DNA of 17,804 nucleotides. Source: CAJQHT01 sp038123275 (lineage in GTDB: Bacteria > Pseudomonadota > Alphaproteobacteria > Rickettsiales > UBA1997). The translations under genes and the position numbers were made by a program. The stretch covers positions 1 through 17,804 of the forward strand of contig JAYORG010000024.1 in the NCBI GenBank assembly GCA_038123275.1, written 5' to 3'. Below, in pieces: positions 1 through 6,878 of this stretch. Numbering within the stretch: position 1 is the first letter of the stretch; each line of letters begins with the position of its first letter. The notes under the pieces were generated by a model. It was not told the origin of the DNA. It saw nothing but the letters and a program-made list of their open reading frames with translations, and did no database searches.

Positions 1-2
1 TA

Positions 3-27
3 TTGTAGTGGCGAAGCCAGAATACAA
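3..27. terminator. Hairpin at the left edge, possible terminator of the nuclease gene
   Basis: An inverted repeat pairs TTGTA (3-7) with TACAA (23-27) and TGGC (9-12) with GCCA (16-19) around a GAA loop, with small internal bulges. Its GC-rich core stands out from the AT-rich surroundings. It lies about 29 bases past the stop codon of the minus-strand nuclease gene, so it could be that gene's terminator. Any T-run would fall outside the window, so a short palindromic repeat is equally possible. Confidence 0.35.
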
Positions 28-55
28 CATAAAATATGACTGACACTATCTCACA

Positions 56-1039
56 TCAAATCAACTCCACACTCCCTTCATCCAACAAAAGCTGATTCAA
101 ATAAACCCCTTCATCAGCAACCTCCTGCGCACTTACTCCCTTTCTCTTCCCCTCATCAAAATAAACATCAGCAACATACCTACCAAAAATATCAATCTTA
201 ATAGTCTTAATTACCAAAAATGGTGTATCCTTTAAAATAGCCTCTAATATTTTTGTACTCCTCTTACCCTCACTAGTTTTCTTCTCCGGCGCATTAATAC
301 CTTTCAATCTCAAAATCTCACGATGATAAGTTTTAAAACCCAAATCCAAAATAACCCTTATCGTATCACCATCAACAACCCTCTCAAGATGCGCTTTGTA
401 AATATTGAGCTTTCTCTTACTAGTTGTAAATTCCTTAAAAGAATAAACATCTGCATCTTTCACACTCTTAATTGTTGTTCCAACTTCAATATCCGTCTTC
501 ACATCCTTAAAAACATTAAACCCACAATCAATAAATTTTTGCTCCTTATTCGTTGGATTATTAATTAACGGATAAGTAAATAATCTTCCTCTAACTGGAA
601 CTAATCTTTTATTAGTTTTTACATCTTTTATCTTATCAGCATCTTTTAATTTCTTAACCTCCAATTCCAAAATATTACTTGCCCAACTATTTTTAATCGT
701 CATTTCTTGTAAATATTTACGCCTATCTTGATCTTTTATTCCTGACAAAACTCGGTAATGACTCCAGTTTAAATTATCATCCGGCAAAACAGGATAGCTT
801 TTAAAAAAACTGTGCATTTTGTAAAGAACAGTTTCATTAATAGATAAATCTAAGGACAATTTCTTAACCAATTCTTTTAACAAAACCACATCATCATTTT
901 CCAGCAAATATTCATTAATTATCTTACCCACATTCCAAGACATCACCACCCTTTCTCTAAGCACAACATCTTGCGCATCCTTTATTCTATTTTGAATTTT
1001 TGAAAGAACATCCTGGTAATTATTAAGCGTAATTTTCAT
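56..1039 (-). CDS. DUF1016/YhcG-like N-terminal region fused to a staphylococcal nuclease-like domain
   Basis: The 327-residue protein has two recognisable parts. Residues about 5-135 resemble the N-terminal region of the DUF1016 (YhcG) family: a helical stretch with WNVGKII at 35-41, then a segment around LYKMHSFFKSYP and NWSHYRVLSGI. Residues about 216-320 resemble a thermonuclease (SNase) fold: VDGDT (222-226), LRLKGINAPE (243-252) and DIFGR (283-287). By comparison with staphylococcal nuclease, the catalytic arginines and glutamate are kept as R244, E252 and R287, and the GDT aspartate as D225. The ligand usually seen as D in the DxPE motif is N249. The middle (about 140-215) is beta-rich and unrecognised. 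There is no signal peptide, so it should act in the cytoplasm, probably on nucleic acid. YhcG proteins normally end in a PD-(D/E)XK nuclease, so here one nuclease type seems to replace another. The ATG at 1039 is the natural start. No clear Shine-Dalgarno precedes it. The gene stands alone on its strand and looks accessory. Confidence 0.8.
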   Translation of the reverse strand: MKITLNNYQDVLSKIQNRIKDAQDVVLRERVVMSWNVGKIINEYLLENDDVVLLKELVKKLSLDLSINETVLYKMHSFFKSYPVLPDDNLNWSHYRVLSGIKDQDRRKYLQEMTIKNSWASNILELEVKKLKDADKIKDVKTNKRLVPVRGRLFTYPLINNPTNKEQKFIDCGFNVFKDVKTDIEVGTTIKSVKDADVYSFKEFTTSKRKLNIYKAHLERVVDGDTIRVILDLGFKTYHREILRLKGINAPEKKTSEGKRSTKILEAILKDTPFLVIKTIKIDIFGRYVADVYFDEGKRKGVSAQEVADEGVYLNQLLLDEGSVELI

Positions 1040-1058
1040 GTTAATTAGTTTAATTTAA

Positions 1059-1085
1059 TTATTACTGCCGACAGGGCAGTAATAA
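1059..1085. repeat. Perfect 11-bp hairpin upstream of the nuclease gene
   Basis: The arm TTATTACTGCC (1059-1069) and the arm GGCAGTAATAA (1075-1085) are exact reverse complements around the 5-base loop GACAG. The hairpin begins about 20 bases upstream of the minus-strand nuclease start, so it would sit in that gene's leader or promoter. Neither side has a T-run, so an ordinary intrinsic terminator is unlikely. It could be an operator, an mRNA leader structure or a copy of a dispersed palindromic element. The rest of the 1040-1269 gap shows no gene. Confidence 0.6.
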
Positions 1086-1174
1086 AATAACCTCCAAAAA
1101 TAATAGATTCAAGAAATTATTAGAGAGTAATTCACCAAAAAATCTTTAACTGGGGAGTATTTATTAATATTTGG

Positions 1175-1204
1175 TTGTTATTTTTATTAGTGGACCGATA
1201 GAAT
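1175..1204 (+). promoter_or_regulatory. Candidate sigma-70 promoter for the Sel1-repeat gene
   Basis: TTGTTA (1175-1180) and TAGAAT (1199-1204) are separated by 18 bases and lie about 65 bases before the ATG at 1270. The match is moderate. In such AT-rich DNA, boxes of this quality occur by chance, so this is a suggestion only. Confidence 0.3.
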
Positions 1205-1269
1205 ATTTAGAAAAATTCTGCAGCCAAAAATAGGTTTATCACAGATTGTCTAAAGTAAAATAATAAAAA

Positions 1270-3234
1270 ATGCGTAGAAAACAAAATAACATGCAAAGGA
1301 GATTAATTAGAGATAGCAAAAGAGATCTTCATAATAAACTTGATGTTTTATGGGAAGCTAATTTCTTTTCTAGATCAACACAACAAACTCTAAGATCGCA
1401 AATCTATCAATTATTTGCTGCAGTGGTTTTGGGGCAGGATAAGACTTTTACCACAAAAGGTATCTCAAATCCATTTGCTGGAGGGCATCATATCTCAAAG
1501 TTACCACCAAAATATTATCAATCACTAAAAGATTTTATAAGCTTTATTCTTTTTGATCAAAATAAAGGCAATACTACCAAATTAGCAAATTGGTTGAGTA
1601 GGTGGCATGATCCTTTAAAGAGCATTAAGGATGAATTTCAGATTAGAAACTATGTTAATAAAAATCCCTTAATATTACTAATTCGTGAAAAACTTGGCTT
1701 AAAGATAACTACAAAATCAACAAATAAATCAACTACTGATGATGCTAAATCATCACAAAGCAATCCATATCAAGAGCTACAAATGATACCTGATGATGTG
1801 CCAGATCAATATGATAATAAATCATTTCCAGTAGCAGATGAAGAATTATCATTAGTAACAAATAAGCTATCTAAGACAAAAGTACAAAAACCCAAATCAG
1901 TAAAAGACATATTTATTGATGCTTTAATTGCTGATATTGATGGCAATAAAAATATGGCATTTACCTTGTATGAAAAAGCTGCCAAAATGGGATATGAAGA
2001 CAATAAAGATAGACCAACAGACAGATCAGATGATTTATCTTTACAAGAAAATATTAAAAATTCTCTTTATGCTAATATTTTTCTTTATTTATCTGAAAAT
2101 AATCCAAAGAAAGCTTTTGAATACACCAAAAACGCTGCTAAATCTGGGGTTGCACAAGCAATGTATAATTTAGCTTATTATTATGCCACTGGCAAAGGTG
2201 GAACTAACCTCAAAGTTGTTGAAATTAATAAGAAGAAATCATTACAATCTTTAGAAAAAGCAGCAAATCTTGGGCATGATTTATCTCAAACTTTAATGGG
2301 TCTTCGTTACATTCAAGGAACTCATTCAATAACCCAAAATACAAAAAAAGGAGTGGCATACTTAAAATTAGCAGCATCTCAGGAAGAGCCAGAGGCTTTA
2401 CATGGTTTAGGAACATATTACTGGCAAAGAAAAGAGGTAGAAAAGGCAGTTAAATATTTTAAATTATCAGCAGAGCAAGGTTATGTTAAAGGCCAAAAAG
2501 ATTTTTTAACTGCATGTCAAATGCTGTCTCAAAATTTTATTCATGGAACAGCAGGCTTTAGTCAAGACTACGTAAAAGCGATTAAATATCTTCAATATGG
2601 CGTCAATCTTAAGGATCCACAGTCTTGCAGTGTTCTGGCATTATGTTATCGTAATGGTCAAGGCGTAGAGAGGGATTTAAAAAAAGCAATTAAACTACTT
2701 GAGCTACCTGCAGCCGTTTCTTTTCCTAGAGCTAGAGAACAACTTGAAGGCATGAAAAAAGAGCTTGCGATTACTTCTGCAGCCTTTGATCATAGTACAC
2801 AATACACAATACCATTCATGAATCCTGAAAAAAAACAAGCTCTTAAGGAGTTAGAACAATATTTGGGTTACAAAATTAATCCACAATATCAGCGTCAAAG
2901 TGATTGGAGCTTAACCTGTAAAGTTACATTGCCAGTTGAATTTCTTAATAACAGAGACTTACTAGCAAGGTTAGGGCTTGCTAGAGTTGCTATTAAAACA
3001 ATAAATACAAAACAATGTGAATTATTACAAGAAAGTATCCCAGATATTACAATAGAAGAGTATACAAAAGGAGAAAGTTGCACATTTTTGACTTTTTTTA
3101 ATAATCAGCATAATCTTGATCTTATTAACATTGCGCTTAATAAACATCAATTAGATAACAAAACCCCCTCTTCTAGTCCAAATCCAGAAAATATTAGCGC
3201 GGTAAAGAAAAAAGATTTAAGTTTAGGAAGTTAA
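1270..3234 (+). CDS. Sel1-like repeat protein with unrecognised N- and C-terminal regions
   Basis: This is a 654-residue protein. The central part (about residues 210-505) contains degenerate Sel1/TPR-like helical repeats. Examples are KAFEYTKNAAKSGVAQAMY, SLEKAANLGHDLSQTLMGLRY, YLKLAASQEEPEALHGLGTYY, YFKLSAEQGYVKGQ, YLQYGVNLKDPQSCSVLALCY and a last unit beginning GQGVERDLKKAIKLLE. Such repeats form solenoids that bind other proteins. In host-associated bacteria some are secreted effectors or envelope-stress adaptors, but nothing here shows which applies. The N-terminus (about 1-145) is basic and aromatic, with no signal peptide or membrane segment. A low-complexity S/T/N/D-rich linker (about 148-205) follows. 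The C-terminal region (about 515-625) appears to be a separate folded unit that I do not recognise. The ATG at 1270 lacks a clear Shine-Dalgarno; an internal ATG at 1291 is an alternative. No partner gene is adjacent. Confidence 0.85.
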   Translation: MRRKQNNMQRRLIRDSKRDLHNKLDVLWEANFFSRSTQQTLRSQIYQLFAAVVLGQDKTFTTKGISNPFAGGHHISKLPPKYYQSLKDFISFILFDQNKGNTTKLANWLSRWHDPLKSIKDEFQIRNYVNKNPLILLIREKLGLKITTKSTNKSTTDDAKSSQSNPYQELQMIPDDVPDQYDNKSFPVADEELSLVTNKLSKTKVQKPKSVKDIFIDALIADIDGNKNMAFTLYEKAAKMGYEDNKDRPTDRSDDLSLQENIKNSLYANIFLYLSENNPKKAFEYTKNAAKSGVAQAMYNLAYYYATGKGGTNLKVVEINKKKSLQSLEKAANLGHDLSQTLMGLRYIQGTHSITQNTKKGVAYLKLAASQEEPEALHGLGTYYWQRKEVEKAVKYFKLSAEQGYVKGQKDFLTACQMLSQNFIHGTAGFSQDYVKAIKYLQYGVNLKDPQSCSVLALCYRNGQGVERDLKKAIKLLELPAAVSFPRAREQLEGMKKELAITSAAFDHSTQYTIPFMNPEKKQALKELEQYLGYKINPQYQRQSDWSLTCKVTLPVEFLNNRDLLARLGLARVAIKTINTKQCELLQESIPDITIEEYTKGESCTFLTFFNNQHNLDLINIALNKHQLDNKTPSSSPNPENISAVKKKDLSLGS

Positions 3235-3290
3235 ATAAAATTAAGTCATGTCCTAAAAGACCTAGAACCTAAAACTTCTTTCTTCTGTAT

Positions 3291-3407
3291 CTTTATCTTT
3301 TAGACGCAGTTAGCCAATTAACAGAATTACAGAATTTACTAAATTAAAGAAAGATAAAGGTCAGGTCTCTTGCTCCAAATACAAACAAAAAAGGTGTCAG
3401 GCTTTTT
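3291..3407. mobile_element. Possible scar of a small transposable element
   Basis: The gap between the convergent Sel1 and agmatinase genes holds a perfect 10-bp inverted repeat, CTTTATCTTT (3291-3300) and AAAGATAAAG (3350-3359). Just after it are two near-copies of one motif: AAAGGTCAGGTCT (3356-3368) and AAAGGTGTCAGGCT (3390-3403). From memory, GGTCAGGTCT and GGTGTCAGGCTTTTT-type strings often border IS200/REP-associated tyrosine transposase genes, but no transposase remnant is readable here. The pairing of AAAAAG (3388-3393) with CTTTTT (3402-3407) could also make a weak terminator. Nothing else is visible in 3235-3455. Confidence 0.3.
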
Positions 3408-3455
3408 CCATCAACCATTAAAAATTGAAGAAAAATAATCCTTAACAAATATTAT

Positions 3456-4355
3456 CTATTTCTTATTTTTATTAAACACATACCCCAAAATCTTGTAAGC
3501 TAACTTAGCCACAAGAAAATCACAAGAATGCATAGTTTTAATCGGAGCTAATTCCATAATATCAGCACCAACAATATTGCCTACTTTAGATGCTTCTTTA
3601 ATAATATTAACTGCATCACTCCACAATAATCCACCTGGCTCTGGGGTTCCTGTTGCTTGCATTATGCTCGAATCAAAGCCATCTACATCAAAGGTAAGAT
3701 AAATATTTTTACCTTTTAATGGCTCTAAAATTTTTTTAATATTCCAGCTATCTTTATCTTTAGCAAAATTAATATTTATTGTATCTTTATTAGCCTCATA
3801 AAAATCAACTTCCTCTTTAGAAATATTCCTAACACCACAAGAAACTAATTTAGAAATTGGATATTGTAATATTCTTCTTAAAACACTTGCTTGTGATAAA
3901 TATTCACCTTCACCAATTTCTCTTAAACCAGCATGAGCATCAAAATGTAAAATTGCTAAATTAGAATATTTCTTAATAAATGGCTTAATAGCTCCAGCAG
4001 TAACTGAATGTTCCCCACCTAATAAAAAGGGAAATTTACCTTCATCTAATATCTTCTCAACCACATTTTCAATTTGATCTAAAGCTTCTTTAATCGAAGG
4101 TAAAACCATTGGCTCTTTTAAAGTTGTAATACCAATATCTTCATAAACCTCCTTCCAATGCTCTTCATCAAATAACTCAATTTGATGAGATGCTTTTAAT
4201 ATCGCCCGAGGTCCAACTCTAGTTCCATGACCATATGTAACGGAAGATTCAAGACCAAATGGTACAAATACCACTTTCTCTTCTCCTTGATTAAAATATT
4301 TATCTTTAATTCCTAAAAATCCGTCTTCTTGGGGTAAATATTCAAAGTTTTTCAT
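3456..4355 (-). CDS. speB: Agmatinase/ureohydrolase family protein with altered metal-site residues
   Basis: The protein has the arginase-agmatinase fold signature: GGEHSVT, HFDAHAGLR, TFDVDGFD and TGTPEPGG, then a C-terminal ADIMELAP segment. Family enzymes hydrolyse agmatine to putrescine and urea, or related guanidino substrates, using two Mn ions. Numbered from the ATG at 4355, ligand positions H116, D139, H141, D223 and D225 are present. The last aspartate of the usual DAHxD motif is G143, and the histidine usual in the following SHA-type motif is Q155 (LSQAS). Activity is therefore doubtful, and the protein may be repurposed or degenerate. The reading frame is otherwise intact, at about 299 residues and of normal length. 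A GTG at 4382 would add nine residues, but a candidate promoter overlaps that GTG, so I prefer the ATG. It diverges from pdhA. Confidence 0.82.
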   Translation of the reverse strand: MKNFEYLPQEDGFLGIKDKYFNQGEEKVVFVPFGLESSVTYGHGTRVGPRAILKASHQIELFDEEHWKEVYEDIGITTLKEPMVLPSIKEALDQIENVVEKILDEGKFPFLLGGEHSVTAGAIKPFIKKYSNLAILHFDAHAGLREIGEGEYLSQASVLRRILQYPISKLVSCGVRNISKEEVDFYEANKDTININFAKDKDSWNIKKILEPLKGKNIYLTFDVDGFDSSIMQATGTPEPGGLLWSDAVNIIKEASKVGNIVGADIMELAPIKTMHSCDFLVAKLAYKILGYVFNKNKK

Positions 4356-4386
4356 ATTTTTGCATGAGTTAATTAAATCCACAAAT

Positions 4387-4416
4387 GATATATTATTAAT
4401 AATTTATTAATTGCAA
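4387..4416 (-). promoter_or_regulatory. Candidate promoter of the agmatinase-family gene
   Basis: On the minus strand TTGCAA (4416-4411) is followed after 18 bases by TATATC (4392-4387). Transcription would begin near 4380, just inside or after the upstream GTG. This supports translation from the ATG at 4355. The region is almost pure A/T, so the call is weak. Confidence 0.3.
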
Positions 4417-4434
4417 GATAAGTTTGTGGTTAAA

Positions 4435-4463
4435 TTGACATTTGAAATTAATATTGTTATTTT
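4435..4463 (+). promoter_or_regulatory. Sigma-70 promoter driving pdhA and the downstream run
   Basis: A consensus TTGACA (4435-4440) is followed after exactly 17 bases by TATTTT (4458-4463), 38 bases before the pdhA start. This predicts a leader of about 30 bases. It is the best promoter match in the window. It lies in the divergent gap between the agmatinase-family gene and pdhA and probably heads the long co-directional cluster. Confidence 0.55.
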
Positions 4464-4501
4464 CAACGATCAACTTAAAAAAATTTTACAATAAAAACTA
4501 G

Positions 4502-5482
4502 ATGACAATAGATAAATTCAACAAAAAAGAGCTATTAGGATTCTACGAAAAAATGCTCCTAATTCGTCGTTTTGAAGAAAAATCTGGGCAACTTTATGGC
4601 ATGGGTTTAATTGGTGGTTTTTGCCATCTTTACATTGGACAAGAAGCAATTGCTGTTGGTGTCAAGCACAACATGATCAAAGATGACAAAGTCATCACAA
4701 CCTACCGCGATCACGGCCACATGATTGCTGTTGATTCAGATCCCAAAAAAATTATGGCCGAATTAATGGGCAGACGCGATGGCTGTTCTAAAGGCAAAGG
4801 TGGCTCAATGCATTTATTCGATTTAGAAAAACATTTCTACGGTGGCCATGGTATTGTTGGAGCCTCAGTTCCAATTGGTGCTGGCCTTGCTTTTGCTGAT
4901 AATTATCGCGGCAATAAAAATAAAAATGTTACATTTTGCTACTTTGGTGACGGCGCTGCCCATCAAGGTCAAGTTTATGAAACATTCAATATGGCCAAAT
5001 TATGGAATCTTCCCGTTCTATTTATTATTGAAAACAACCATTACGCTATGGGCACGTCTCAAAATCGCTCATCATCAACTGACGAGTTATTTAGAAGAGG
5101 AGAAGGCTTCAACATACCTGGCGTTAAAATAAATGGCATGGATATTTTTGAAGTAATTTCTCAAAGTAAAAAAGCTATCGACTACGTCAGAAGTGGCAAA
5201 GGTCCAATGCTCATTGAAATGGACACCTACCGTTATCGTGGCCACTCAATGTCAGATCCAGCTACATACAGAAGCAAAGAAGAAGTTAATAATGTTAAAG
5301 AAAATGAAGACCCTATTAACACTTTTAAAACTACAATTTTAGATAATAAAAAAGTTAGTGAGGCTGAAATTAAAACAATAGATACCAAGATTAAATCTCA
5401 AATTAATGAAATTGTTGAGTTTGCTAAAAATAGCCAAGAGCCTTGTGAAAGTGAGTTAACAACAGATATTTACAATTATTAA
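4502..5482 (+). CDS. pdhA: Pyruvate dehydrogenase E1 component, alpha subunit
   Basis: PdhA with PdhB forms the thiamine-diphosphate-dependent E1 enzyme, which decarboxylates pyruvate and passes the acetyl group to the lipoyl E2 of the pyruvate dehydrogenase complex in the cytoplasm. The 326-residue protein begins with the typical helix LLGFYEKMLLIRRFEEKSGQ and the GGFCHLYIGQEA segment. The ThDP/Mg-binding motif starts at GDG (about 149-151) and ends at ENN about 30 residues later. The loop YRYRGHSMSDPATYRSKEE matches the phosphorylation-loop region of the E1 alpha family. Length and two-subunit organisation match the alphaproteobacterial type, not the single-chain AceE. The ATG at 4502 follows a promoter with a short leader and no clear Shine-Dalgarno. 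pdhB begins one base after the stop. E2 and E3 genes are not in the window. Confidence 0.96.
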   Translation: MTIDKFNKKELLGFYEKMLLIRRFEEKSGQLYGMGLIGGFCHLYIGQEAIAVGVKHNMIKDDKVITTYRDHGHMIAVDSDPKKIMAELMGRRDGCSKGKGGSMHLFDLEKHFYGGHGIVGASVPIGAGLAFADNYRGNKNKNVTFCYFGDGAAHQGQVYETFNMAKLWNLPVLFIIENNHYAMGTSQNRSSSTDELFRRGEGFNIPGVKINGMDIFEVISQSKKAIDYVRSGKGPMLIEMDTYRYRGHSMSDPATYRSKEEVNNVKENEDPINTFKTTILDNKKVSEAEIKTIDTKIKSQINEIVEFAKNSQEPCESELTTDIYNY

Positions 5483-5483
5483 T

Positions 5484-6473
5484 ATGACAAATAAGACCGT
5501 AAGACAAGCACTAGGAGAAGCAATGGCTGAAGAAATGAGAGCCAACAAAGAAGTATTTGTAATGGGTGAAGAAGTTGCAGAATATAATGGTGCCTACAAA
5601 GTTACCCAAGGTCTACTTGATGAATTTGGCCCAAAAAGAGTAATAGATACTCCAATTACAGAACATGGCTTCACTGGTATTGCCGTTGGTGCTGCAATAT
5701 CCGGTTTAAAACCAGTTGTAGAATTTATGACATTCAACTTTGCCATGCAAGCTATTGACCAAATAATTAATAGTGCCGCCAAAACAAACTACATGTCTGG
5801 TGGCCAAGTTAAATGCCCAATCGTATTTCGTGGCCCCAATGGTGCTGCTGCTAGAGTTGGAGCTCAACATTCACAATGTTATGCTGCCTGGTACTCAAGC
5901 GTCCCAGGTTTAAAAGTTATCTCACCTTACAGCGCATCTGATGCCAAAGGCCTACTTAAAAGCGCAATTAGAGACCCAAATCCAACCATATTCCTAGAAA
6001 ATGAAATTACTTACGGTTTTGATTTTGATGAAGAATATGACGATGATCACTTGGTGGAAATTGGTAAAGCAAAAATTGTTAGATCAGGTAGTGATGTTAC
6101 AATTGTAACTTTCTCACTCATGGTTAAATATGCTTTAGAAGCTGCCGAAGAATTAGCAAAAGAAGGTATTGAAGCTGAAGTAATAGATTTAAGAACAATC
6201 CGCCCACTAGATAAAGCCACAATAATAAATTCTGTCAAAAAAACTAATCGCTGCATTACAGCCGAGGAAGGCTTTCCATTTGCTAGTATTGGCAGTGAAA
6301 TTTCCAGCATTTTGATGGAAGAAGCTTTTGATTATTTAGATGCTCCGGTTAAAAAATTAGCCAGCGTAGATACACCTTTACCTTACGCTGAAAACTTAGA
6401 AAAACTAGCCTTACCAAAAAGTAATGACATTGTAAAAGCCGCTTTAGAAGTTTGTTACAAAAATATCATTTAA
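5484..6473 (+). CDS. pdhB: Pyruvate dehydrogenase E1 component, beta subunit
   Basis: This is the partner of PdhA in the E1 heterotetramer. The 329-residue chain has the transketolase-type pyrimidine-binding domain (about 1-180), with MGEEVAEYNGAYKVTQGL, DTPITEHGFTGIAVGAA and the FNFAMQAIDQIINSAAK helix. The C-terminal transketolase domain (about 200-325) includes VIDLRTIRPLDKATI and the TAEEGFPFASIGSEIS segment. It starts directly at the catalytic domain. The N-terminal lipoyl extension found in many alphaproteobacterial PdhB proteins is absent, as in the short Rickettsiales-type subunits. One base separates it from pdhA, so the two are surely co-transcribed and probably translationally coupled. 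A hairpin follows its stop. Confidence 0.96.
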   Translation: MTNKTVRQALGEAMAEEMRANKEVFVMGEEVAEYNGAYKVTQGLLDEFGPKRVIDTPITEHGFTGIAVGAAISGLKPVVEFMTFNFAMQAIDQIINSAAKTNYMSGGQVKCPIVFRGPNGAAARVGAQHSQCYAAWYSSVPGLKVISPYSASDAKGLLKSAIRDPNPTIFLENEITYGFDFDEEYDDDHLVEIGKAKIVRSGSDVTIVTFSLMVKYALEAAEELAKEGIEAEVIDLRTIRPLDKATIINSVKKTNRCITAEEGFPFASIGSEISSILMEEAFDYLDAPVKKLASVDTPLPYAENLEKLALPKSNDIVKAALEVCYKNII

Positions 6474-6479
6474 TATTTA

Positions 6480-6514
6480 ACTTATGCAAAATTAGTAGTT
6501 GCCCTTGCATAAGT
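6480..6514. terminator. 10-bp inverted repeat between pdhB and the ftsB-like gene
   Basis: ACTTATGCAA (6480-6489) and TTGCATAAGT (6505-6514) are exact reverse complements separated by a 15-base loop. The structure starts 7 bases after the pdhB stop. A weak AT-rich tract ending in five Ts lies 20 bases later, so this is not a textbook terminator. It could partly terminate transcription, protect the 3' end of the pdhAB message, or bind a regulator. Confidence 0.45.
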
Positions 6515-6539
6515 CCTAATTAATAATTAAAATTTTTGT

Positions 6540-6878
6540 ATGTTACAAGACATCCTAAGAAAATTTAACGTTAGCAAAAAATCATTCGTTATTTTCTGTG
6601 TTTGTTCTTCTATTTTTTGCTATTTTATTCTTTACACTATTTTTGGAAATCGTGGTATCATAGATTACTTTAATCTACGTACCAATTTACAAGAAAAAAA
6701 CTTGGCAAAAGACAAACTATTTATTAAAATACAAGATAAACAAAACTTAGTTGATGGTATGAAAAATGAATCTCTAGATATTGATTTACTTGACGAACAA
6801 GTAAGAAAAAATTTAGGATATGCTAAAAATAATGAAATTATTATTTATCAAGATGAAAACAAAGATAAAAAAAATTAG
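6540..6878 (+). CDS. ftsB: FtsB/DivIC-type septum formation initiator
   Basis: This is a 112-residue bitopic membrane protein. It has a short basic cytoplasmic N-terminus, one hydrophobic segment (about residues 15-37), then a periplasmic coiled coil (about 45-85) and the end motif LLDEQVRKNLGYAKNNEIII, typical of the FtsB/DivIC family. The family links FtsL and FtsQ in the divisome and helps trigger septal peptidoglycan synthesis. Family members are highly divergent, so the assignment rests on size, topology and the C-terminal motif. In many alphaproteobacteria an ftsB-like gene lies just upstream of pdhA; here it is downstream of pdhB. The end overlaps the next gene in another frame. The ATG at 6540 has no visible Shine-Dalgarno. 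Confidence 0.8.
   Translation: MLQDILRKFNVSKKSFVIFCVCSSIFCYFILYTIFGNRGIIDYFNLRTNLQEKNLAKDKLFIKIQDKQNLVDGMKNESLDIDLLDEQVRKNLGYAKNNEIIIYQDENKDKKN

Noticed and set aside
9..22. The 14-base string TGGCGAAGCCAGAA also occurs at 12640-12653.
   Set aside because: The second copy encodes the conserved S4-domain motif of TyrS (NGEARR). One chance 14-base match is about what a window this size should give, so it is not evidence of a repeat family.
323..568. Plus-strand open frame antisense to the nuclease gene.
   Set aside because: It has no family resemblance and lies wholly opposite a well-supported coding region; it is a shadow frame.
1040..1269. Possible small RNA or tRNA gene in the gap.
   Set aside because: Only the 11-bp hairpin and a weak promoter are visible; there is no cloverleaf or other RNA family signature.
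4356..4382. GTG start extending the agmatinase-family protein by nine residues.
   Set aside because: The candidate promoter would start transcription at about this GTG, and the extra residues have no clear family support. It remains possible.
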